Below are positions 17,794 through 27,700 of a DNA stretch of 64,000 bases, in pieces. How positions within the stretch are numbered: the first letter of the stretch is position 1; each line of letters starts with the position of its first letter. The position numbers and the translations under genes are program-made. The stretch covers positions 62,001 to 126,000 of the forward strand of contig JAHCBA010000007.1 in assembly GCA_019634625.1 (NCBI GenBank), read 5' to 3'. The notes under the pieces were generated by a model. It was not told where the DNA came from. It made no database searches and saw only the letters and a program-made list of their open reading frames with translations. This stretch comes from Verrucomicrobiia bacterium. GTDB taxonomy: Bacteria; Verrucomicrobiota; Verrucomicrobiia; Limisphaerales; CAIMTB01.

Positions 17794-18603
17794 CTACGGT
17801 CCCTCCAGCCACACCCGCGCCCGGAAGAACGCAGCGGAATCCGTGCCGTTCAGCCCGCGGCTGTAAACGACAATCTGATCCATCCCCGGAATCCGGCTGT
17901 GATTCTCGACCGCCTGCCAACGATCCGGTTCCATCGCCGTCGAACTCTCCAGCGCGTACCATCGTCGTCGTCCTTCATACCCGCTGCCCTGCGCCGACAG
18001 GGCCCGGAAGCTGATGTGCGCGAGTCCGCCCTCGATCATCGTTGCAAGGCGAAAAACATCGGCTGCATCCGTCGGACGGGTGCCCGCGACATACTCCTGA
18101 AGATCGGAAACACCATCCCCGTCCGTGTCCCCTTCCAGGCTCCCCTTGACCCCACCCAGCTGGGCAAGCTCCCAGCCATCGGGAACTCCATCGCCGTCCG
18201 TGTCGAGGCTGGCACCGAAATCGAAACGGAGCGCGGCGCCGGGCTCGACGATCTGGTGGGAAACCTGATGCTGCAGCCCGGCGGCATTCCGGACGAGGAT
18301 CACCACGACGTCGCCAGGTTGAGCGGTGTCGGGAGTCGCAGCAGCCTGGCGGTCGCCCATGGGGATCCGCAGTTGATAGTGGAATTCGCCCATCCCGGAG
18401 GATGAACCCATCCGGTACGAGGCCAGCACCGGGCCATGGACACTGCGCCGGGCCTCGATCCGCACGTCCGTATCCATCCGGGTCACGGCGCGACCATTCA
18501 AGGCAATGGTGCCGTACAGAACGTGGTCCGGGAGCGGAATTCCCCCGTGAACACCCACTCCGGAGATCAGAAGGATCGCAGCAGTCAGCGATCTCCAGCC
18601 CAT
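17794..18603 (-). CDS. Exported protein with thrombospondin type 3 repeats
   Basis: The 269-aa protein begins with a signal peptide if the ATG at 18603 is used (MGWRSLTAAILLISGVGVHG); an ATG at 18720 would bury it. After a beta-rich N-terminal domain there are two calcium-binding-type TSP3 motifs (DTDGDGVPDGWE and DTDGDGVSDLQEY). The last 80 residues (ALESSTAMEPDRW... FFRARVWLEGP) resemble the C-terminal module seen after TSP3 motifs in many verrucomicrobial exported proteins, including the 57389 gene here. Function is unknown; it lies downstream of the giant gene on the same strand. Confidence 0.75.
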   Translation of the reverse strand: MGWRSLTAAILLISGVGVHGGIPLPDHVLYGTIALNGRAVTRMDTDVRIEARRSVHGPVLASYRMGSSSGMGEFHYQLRIPMGDRQAAATPDTAQPGDVVVILVRNAAGLQHQVSHQIVEPGAALRFDFGASLDTDGDGVPDGWELAQLGGVKGSLEGDTDGDGVSDLQEYVAGTRPTDAADVFRLATMIEGGLAHISFRALSAQGSGYEGRRRWYALESSTAMEPDRWQAVENHSRIPGMDQIVVYSRGLNGTDSAAFFRARVWLEGP

Positions 18604-18753
18604 GCCGGCGCGCTGACCCCCTTCCCGACCCCCCTGCAAATGCGCCACGTGGCTGGACGGCCCGGCGGAACGCACCCTCCGCCCATGAAATGCAGGGCCC
18701 TGGCAAGGTTCGGAATTCATAGGCTTGAGGCACCTCGACGTGTCGGTTGATTC

Positions 18754-21700
18754 TCAGTTTCCGCCATAACTGTAGGTTTGAAAGAAGAGCCTGATGTCAG
18801 AGACCGAATCGATGAACCTGTCCAGACCTTCGCTGGCCGCTTCGGGCGTGTCGCCGAGGAGATAGAGCCCCGGAATGATCAGCACCCACTGCGAGTTCCA
18901 GACGGACCGGCCCACCAGCCGGGTGCTCTCGGCGAATTCCCGGCTGTCGAAGGCCGCATCGTGATAGGCCCTGAACGCCGAATGCCGCCGGAAATCGGAA
19001 AAGGTGCCATCCAATGAGTGCAGCTCGGGGATCCAGCCCGGATTGTTCAACTCGGTTGTCCCGATCGGAAACGGAACCGGGATGCGCTGTTCAACAACCT
19101 GCCACGGGCGCAACGAGAAATCCCCCGCGTTGGGGGAGCGAAGCACATCCGCACCCACCGGCACCAGATACACCCTCGGGGTGTAACTGAGCCCGGCGGC
19201 ATTGTAGTCGCTGAACCACAAGCCCACCGACCGGATGCGCGTCGAATACTCGGAGGCGTCGTAGCTCGAGTCCAACGGCCCCAGCGGCCGCCCGAAGAAG
19301 TTCTGGCCTGCGGTGACGACGGTGCTGAACCGCAGCACAATGCCGGGCTGCGGTCCGTTGCCCTCCGGCGCAAAGGGCCGGCAGTAACGGCGAAATTCGG
19401 CAACCTCCCACAGGTTGGTGACTCGAGCCTGCTGAAGCGCGGTGCGCCAGTTGAGATTCGCGGCGTCGTTGGTGCCTCCCGGAAGGATTCGCAGCGCCTC
19501 CGTCCGGAGCGAGAACCGGGCACGCTCGTCACGGTGATTGTTCAGACCCAGCTGTCCCTTGAGGACATCGAAGTTCTGCCGCATGCGGCTCATGATGCTG
19601 GCGAGTCCCACGCGACCGGCGACGGGCTCGCCGTCGATCATTTCGCCGAGGTTGCGTTCCCGGACAATCTCGGAAAGGAACGACCGTGCGGATCTCTCGC
19701 CATCCAGGTTGAGTTCGTAATCGTAGGAGGCGGCGGTCAGATGGACATACCGCGAAGCCAGCTCGAACTGGGCGTCGTACTTCTGGAGCGCGTCGTTCCG
19801 GAAGATGCGGAATGCCAGGTCGCGATACCGGTTCTTCTGAATCTCGCCTGCGGCCGTACTTCGGAAGACGCGACGCCGCTGAAGCAGCCGGTTTCCTTCG
19901 GCCAGGGCAGCCTCGAGATCGCGGGCCGCTTGCAGCAGGGCCTGGCTGGCCCGGAAGATGTCCAGCCGCAAGGCCGCCTCTCCACGGACCAGCCCCTCGA
20001 GTTCCTTGGCGCGCTCGTTCACCTCGAAATCCTGCTCGTTCGATTCCATCTCCCGTTCGATGGCCACCTCGGCCACCTCCTTGGAGAAATCCAACGCTGC
20101 CTCCGAGAGTTCGGCGGCTTCGGCGACTTTCTCGGAAACGGAGCTGCTGAAGTGGCCGGTAAAGTAGAGAGAAGCCATGACCGCAAAAAAGACATCGCTG
20201 GCCAGTCCGACGACATCGGGGATGGACTCTATGAGGGCACCGGTAACCTCGCGGATGTCCTCGGTCACACCTTCGCTGACGATCTTGACCGACTTCGCGG
20301 AGAGGATCAGGGCGTTGAACGTCGTGAGAACGCCCTCCTTCGCGTCGAGCAATCGGATCTGATCGGCCCGCAACCCAAAGCGGGCATCGAGCAGTTCCAA
20401 CTGTTCTTCAATCTCGGTGACATGATTGGCATACAGGGTGGTTGCTTGTCTCAGTTCGGCCTGGGCACCGACCATCTTCCGAAGCGCGGTCTGCAGCCGG
20501 CCCTCGGCCCTTCGTTTCCCCCAGGAAGCGGGCGCCACGAACCCATAATCGGAAGCCGCAACCGGATACTCGACTTCGATGCTCTGATTTGTGTACACGG
20601 GACTCAGGGCGTTGAAGGTGGCTCTTGAAAATTCCGCACCCCAGTCGTGAATCGCATTCCTGAAGCCCTTCCAGAGGTCGGTGAACTCCTCACTTCTCGG
20701 GTTGTTTTCCGGGGTGACGTCGAGGGTGTCCACGTACATCCAGTGGTGCAGGTCCGGCCCATCGTAGCCGGCGGGGTAGGATGCTCCTGCTCCGGTATCG
20801 CCCACGTAGGGATACCCGAAGATCTCGATCAGGCGATTACGGAAGTCCGTTTCCTGTTGCAGGACCGATACGGAGAATGCCTCGGCCGAATCCTGCTGGC
20901 GACGCAGGGTGTTGCTGAGCCGGCTGGCCCGATCGAAGGTGGTGACGGCGTTGCGAAGGGCCCCGACCGCCCGATTGTAGATCTGCTCGAAATGGGTGGT
21001 TCTGGAAAGGCCCGTCTGGAGCAGGTCCGGATCGATGTCGAAGGGAACGGTTCCGGAGGCGACCCCGAGGGGATTCAAACCCGCATCGGCCTGGTCGAGT
21101 TCATTCTGGATGACGATGGCCTCGGCCACGATCTGCGACAGCTCGGGTACGGAGAGCCGGTCGATCCTTTCGATGCCGGCATGGGTCGAATCGACCGGAG
21201 GAAGGATCGCGTTGCCGGTCACCCAATCGAACCAGGCGCCGGTTCCCGCGCGGCGCGCCCACTCGCTCATGCCCCAGGCGCGTCGGGGGTCCGTGTCGTC
21301 GTACCCTTGCAGACTCAGGTTGGGGTCCGGAGAAAAGTCTGAACGGCGGGTGCGCTCGACGATCTCCGCCCCGGTGCGGGCCCGGGCGGCCGCGGCGCGC
21401 GCAAACCGGCGTTCGTCCTCGTAGTTCACCTCGATGGTCACCCCGGCGATCAGGGTCCTCTCTGGCCGGGGGATCCAGGTATAATTGGGGTTGCGCAGCA
21501 GATCGTAATACGTGGTCAGCGCTGTGAGATAATGACCCCAGGCATCCCCGTGGCCTTGAGGGTAGAGCCTCCTGGCATCCAGGGCATTGATGAACCCATC
21601 CCGATTCCAATCCAGGATGCCGTAGGTCTGCGAGTAGGCGACTTCTCCGTCGCTCCCGGTGAAGTTCCAGAAGAGACGATTGTAAACGGGTGCCCCGCCC

Positions 21701-24700
21701 ACGCCCGCCGCACGGTCATCCCGGCCCCGGAGGAGGGCCAGCTCTTCCTCAAGCAGGGAATCGAGCTGGTCTTCAAAAGCGAAGATCGATGACGCCAGGC
21801 TCCCCAAGGACTCCGAATCCGTGGTGAGTCCTATCGTAGGATCCGCGGCGTCGGCAAAGGCCTCGTTCCCCAGAAGCAGGTACAGATCGGCGATGCGCCC
21901 CGCAGCGAGCAGCAGGGCCCCGTTGGCGGCTTCGATATCCAACGGCGGCGATCCGTTGATGCTCATGGCAGCGCCACGTCGCAGGATGGTCTCGTAGATC
22001 TGGATCAAACCGAACTCGTCCAACTTGTCGGGATTGAGGGCGACGTCCCCTTCATATCGAGGGCCGGCCTCGGCCAGGGCGCTGGCAAGGGTATTCACTG
22101 CATGATTGTCAAAGTCCGAGGTGCGCTGGCTGAAAAGATTGATCCCGCTCAGGACGCGCTTGATCCACCCCGGCACAAACATCGCGCGGGGAGCCGAAGC
22201 CGCCGACGGATCCCCGATCCAGCCACTCCACTGTATCGTTCCATTCGTTCCGGGCACTCCAAACCGGGAGATCCACCAGGTATCGGACAGGGTCACGACG
22301 GCGGACTCTGTCCCGGTTCCAAGCGTGATGTCATTCGCCCCCGTGCCCGCCTCGGGTTCGACAGCATAGGGCTCCCATCCGCGCGGGTCGGTCACCCTCC
22401 CCTGGACATCGGTCTCCGGGAGAACGGTCCCGTCCAGTCCCTGGGCGTCCAGCTGGTAGAACCACTGGAAGACAAAGCTTTCCGGAGCCCCCGCGAAGTC
22501 CGCGGTGTGCCGCAATGAGATGCGTTCGTCGAGGACGTTGTCGGGTTGAATGAAGGCCAGCGAGCCGTCGAACAGGTCCTCGACCACTCGGATCACGTGC
22601 AGACTGACCGGTAGTCCGGGAAGCCTGGGGTCATTGTTTTCGGCAATCACCACATAGCGCGGGCTGCCGTTGGTGTTCGTTGGCAATGGCTGCCCGGCGG
22701 TGAGTCCCTTGGGTCCGCCTCCAAAGGATTCCCCGACGAAACTGGTCACGACGGTGTTGCCATTGGTGATGACCTGCGTGGTCACCCCGATAAGCAGGCT
22801 GTCATCGGGCCTTCCGTTCTTGTCCACGTCGAGGTCGTTCGGATTTCGAGTCTTACGATACAGGGCCTCGATCAGCTCCTCGAACGCCTGGCCGCCACTC
22901 TCCGTGTTGAGGGCCAGAATCGTTTCGCGTTCCCGCTGGCTCATCACATTGAGGAGCGTCAGCGGCGTTCCCCCATCCGCCGGGACGTAGTTGAAACCAC
23001 GGAATCCCAGCAGACGATTCAAGGGATCATGGAACAGTCGAACCCGAAGCTGGAAGGGCAGGTCCGGGAAGATCTCATTGCCGGTGGCCGCATCCATCTC
23101 CCGCCGGACCTGGGTGGGGAACTGAAAGGACTCCTCGACGGGCACCGTGCGTGGCGTGAGCGGATCGAAGAGCCGTGCCGCCGCGCCCTGGGGATTGGCG
23201 CCCTTGTCGTTTAGCGAGTCGAAGATCACCTGGGCGTCCGCCATATCCAGAATGTCCGGAAGCCCGGATCGCGCCGTGGTGAGGGTCTGGCCCACCTGAA
23301 GGGCGGGCACATTCTCTGGCCAGGCCACCTTGTACGTGACATCGATCGGCTCGCCGGTCACCCCGCCCGGGCGTTCATCCAGCCAGGCGACTGGAGCACC
23401 CACCTCCGCGTCGGGTTTTCCATCCCCGTTGAGATCGTAGAAGAATCCGGGCTGCAGGGGATAGAAATAGCGGACCACAATGTCGGTGTCGCCACCGTCC
23501 GGAGCACCCGCCCTGGCATAGATCCTCCCGTGGTAATCGCGCCAGGAAGGGCCCGAGACGGTATGGTTCCTGGCAGTCATGAGTGGAAGAACCGATATCG
23601 GCGCAGGCGGTTGAATCTCCTGTCCCACCTGGGCGGAGTACTGGAATGACCAGGGATCCTGCTCTGCCACGACCTTGTAGGGTTTCATTCGCCATTCATG
23701 GGTTGCGGCATCCTGGAACTTGAGCAGGACGAACGGCTCGGAGGCCTTTTCATGAAGTCGCGCATTCAGGTCGTCGCGGAGGGCATAGACCCGTCCGTTC
23801 GAGATCAGCGCGTGCTCCTCGTTCGGGTTGAAGCCCGGCAGGTTCGAATCGGGCTGGTTGTAGATGCGCAGGTTCGGATACCGCGCCGGATCCAGCGCGC
23901 CGGTTCCGAGCCCGCTGGCGATGACAATCGTCCCGGCGTTGGTGGGCCATTGAAGCTGGTATCGGACGGGATGCCTCGACCATGCCGTGCCGATCCTGTC
24001 CTGCTGATACCACACGACCACCAGCGGATCGCGCCCTGGACTGGCATTCACAGGAAGGATCGCGCCGCTCCGGTTCGTCCGGCTGTACGCGGCATCGTCG
24101 CCAACCGCGTCATAGTCCGCATTGGGGAAATAGACATATCCGTTGAGACCCGGATAGTCATTGTGAAGCGCGTTGGTCAGGGGCGTGGCAACGGTCCAGG
24201 TCACGTTGGAGACCAGGTGTGCCGGATGATTCCAGGGAATCGTCTGGACGACGGTGAAGTGGTTGGGCTGCCGGCTGGCGTTGAGGGGGCGGCCCTCCGT
24301 GCGCAGGTAATGAACCACGCTGTAGCCCTCCTGCGGAGCGTCGAACACCCTCGAATTGCGGTCCACCTGCGCACCATCGGAGGTCGAATAGAGCAGGTCC
24401 ACGAGACCGTGCCTGAAGGAAGGATGGTCCGGCTGAAGCTGAACCGGTGTGTTGGCAACGTGAATCTCGGGATCCCGTGGCCAGGTGTTGATCGAGAGCG
24501 TACTGACAAGGACCTCATTGGTATAGACCTGGCGGATGACACTGTCGCCGAACTGGGTCTCGTTCGTGACCGGAGCATAGATTCCAGTGCGCCAGTCCAG
24601 GGTGGCGACGACGGGTCGGATGGCGAACAACTTTCGCTCGTACGAGCTCCAGAAGAAGGAGTTGGCCGCGTTGTCATCCCCCTCTCCCTGGAGAACCCGG

Positions 24701-27700
24701 ATCTGAGGGATCATGCCAAGGGTGCCCGCAGGACGGAAGACACGCCGGCCAATCTCGCTGGCAGGGAAGAGCAGAATGGCACGAGTCGCACCGTTGGTGA
24801 CTCCGGCGCCGACGATCTGGAGCTGGTCGTTGATTGCGTTGGCGGTCGTGAGCTCCCAACCGGACGCGAACGGAATCAGCTCGTTGAGATCGTTGGCGCG
24901 TCCATCCGAGTAGAGAAAGGCGCGCCAGGTGCCGTTGGTCGTGAGGGCGCGCCCGATGATCTGACCGAAACGATTGATCCCGGTGGCCTGGGCCTCCCCC
25001 CCACCCATCATGTCGTCCAGGATGTTCCACCGGCTCCCGTCGAAGGTCACAATCCTCGATCGGGGAGCGGTTGGAAAAATGGCGTGACCCACGATCACGC
25101 CTTGATCGTTGATCCAGGTGGCCATCACGTGCTCGGCGCCCGGGGGCAGATCGAGAACCGTGGTGACGTCGTTGAGGGTGAGGAACGCATTGGTTGCTCC
25201 GGAGCCGGTTGTGGTGCCGTGGCCGACAATCTGACCGGCGACATTGACGGCGGTGGCCCACATGCTGCTCAAGGAAGCAGGCATCTCGATCGCACGGATC
25301 GGCGTCGTACCCGCCTGAAATGCCCGGTAAGTGCCGTCCTGAAGCCTGGAGTACCCGACGATCAGGCCGCGATCGTTGATCGCGGTGGCGGCACTGAAGT
25401 CGCTCCCTTCGATCGTCCCAAGATCCATGAGCTGGGTGCTGCCCAGCGGGTCCGCCTGGAACGCGTGGGTCTCGCTCAAGGATGTGACGGCCTCCCCAAC
25501 CATTCGTCCCAGACCATTGAGTCCCAAAGCGCGGGCCGGACCGCCCCCGGGATTCGCCGGCTCAAGGACTCGCGACAGCTCGTCCAGGCCCGTATAGAAG
25601 AACGGGCGCGCGTTGGTCCCCGAGGCGTCGCGGGCGGAGTATCCCGCCACCTGGCCCTGACGGTTGAGGGCTGTGGCAACGCTGAAGGGGTTTGCGGTGA
25701 GGTGCCCGACATCGATCACAGCGAACGCCAGGCGTGGATTGACGAGCAACTCGAAGTGCGTCCGGGTGCGATCCACGCCGTCACTCACCTCGATCTCGAC
25801 GATCGCCGTGCCCACCTCCCCCTCCACCGGGTCGAGCGTGAGGTTCCGGTTGGTACCGGAACCGCCAAATACCATCCTTTCGGGCGGAAGCAGTTGCTGG
25901 TTCGATGAGGTCGCGGTGAAGATAAGGCCGTCACCGTTGGCATCGTCCTCGTCGATCGCCAGGAATGGCACGACCAACGGGGGATCCTCCTCCTCCATCT
26001 CCTGGTCGCGGATCCGTCCAAGCACGGGCGGGATGTTGATGAACGCCACCTCCAGTTGCAGCGTGACTTCGGGCGATGTCCCCCGCTCGCTGGTCACGGT
26101 GTATCGAAGCTCGTCCTGGCCGTAGAAGTTTCGGTTCGGGACAATGACCGCCTCGCCTGGATTCAGGGGATCAAGGGTGACCTTCGCATGAGCCGGCTGG
26201 CGCGTCACCCGGTACGTCAGCGGCGCCCCGCCAAAATCATATCCCGAAAGAAAGAAGCGATGCCCGGGACTGTTCCGCGGAAGGGTGACCTGAAGGAATC
26301 CAGGCGCTCCCTGGATCCATGAAAACTCCCCAAGCAGGGTTGCATCCAGGGCGACGCCTGACTTGGGGGCACTCGAGTCCCCGGCGCGAAGGCCATTGCC
26401 CTCATCCAGGCGATAGTAGGCGTACAGGCCGGGTTCCTCGGCGGCTCCCAACGGAGTCGTCATGGTCGAGAGAATGTCCAGGCGATCCCGGGCGCTGCGC
26501 CACACCCGGATCTCGTCGATATCGCCTGCAAAGTACTGGCTGGGCGGGTGTCCGGGAAAGCTCCCCACCACGAGCGGCCCATTTCCGTGATAGCCTTCCG
26601 TAAAGGCCGAGGACACAAGCAGGATGCCGTCCCGATAGATTTCGACCTGTTTCGCTCCTGCGTCGTAAACCGTTGCGTAGTGATGCCATTGGCTGTCAGC
26701 AACCGCAACAGGACTGACCAGGTTGGTGTTGCCGATCGAGAGACGCAGGCGTCCATCCGACTGCCAGCCCAGCGTTGCAAAGTGATTGAAATCCAGAGTT
26801 CCGTGACACCACAGCGTCTCCGCCCAGCCTTGTGTCCCATTGAGCTGTCGTGCCCACAACTCGATCGTGAAGGAACCGTCGGTCAGGTTCAGGGCGGAGC
26901 CCGTCTGCAGCGTCCCCGAGGCACCGTCGAACCTCAATGCGTTGAGGGAACCCGCCACCGGACGATCGTTGCGATTCTTCACATCGAGCACGACACGCGA
27001 CGGGGGGGAGGCCTTTCCGCCGGACAACACCATGTAGGCGAATTCATCCTGTCCGAAGAAGTTGGTGGCACCCAAATAGGTTCCGTCGGCCTGTGCACCG
27101 GTCAGTGTTCCGAACCCAGGCGGGCGAACATCGACAAACGTGAACGCGCCCTCCGAAGGGGCGCCACCCAAGGGTTGGGTGCGATACGGAGGCAGTGGGC
27201 TTTCGATCGTTCCATCGGGGAGCGTCCATTGCACCGACAAGTGCGGGCTGGCATCCTTGCCATCACCCGCCTGATGAAGCACTTCGAGATAGTAGCGTTG
27301 TCCGGCGGTCAGGTTGACACTGGCGCTCTGCAGCGATGGGTCCCGATTGAACTGGCGGAAGGCGACGCCTGCCTCGGGAGAGCGGGCGACCAGCCGTTTG
27401 CTGTCGGGACTTTCATTGTCGCCCAGCCACAGTTGACCCTCATTGGAGCTGGCAATCGCCAGGGTGTACGTGCCTGATACAGGGGGCAGGAGATAGCCCC
27501 TGAATCGCTCTCCGTAGAGCACCGGGCCGCCGGGCGGCACCTCCAGGCCTTTGCCTGCCGGCAGGACGATGTCCGGCCTCGTTGGATAGTAGGGCCAGCT
27601 CACGATGCCCGAGGCGAGCGAGATGCTGTTCGAACCAAAATAGATTTCCCTGGCCAGGCCGGCGGTTCCCCAGACATTGGTGCCTTGTGCCGCGGCGCCC

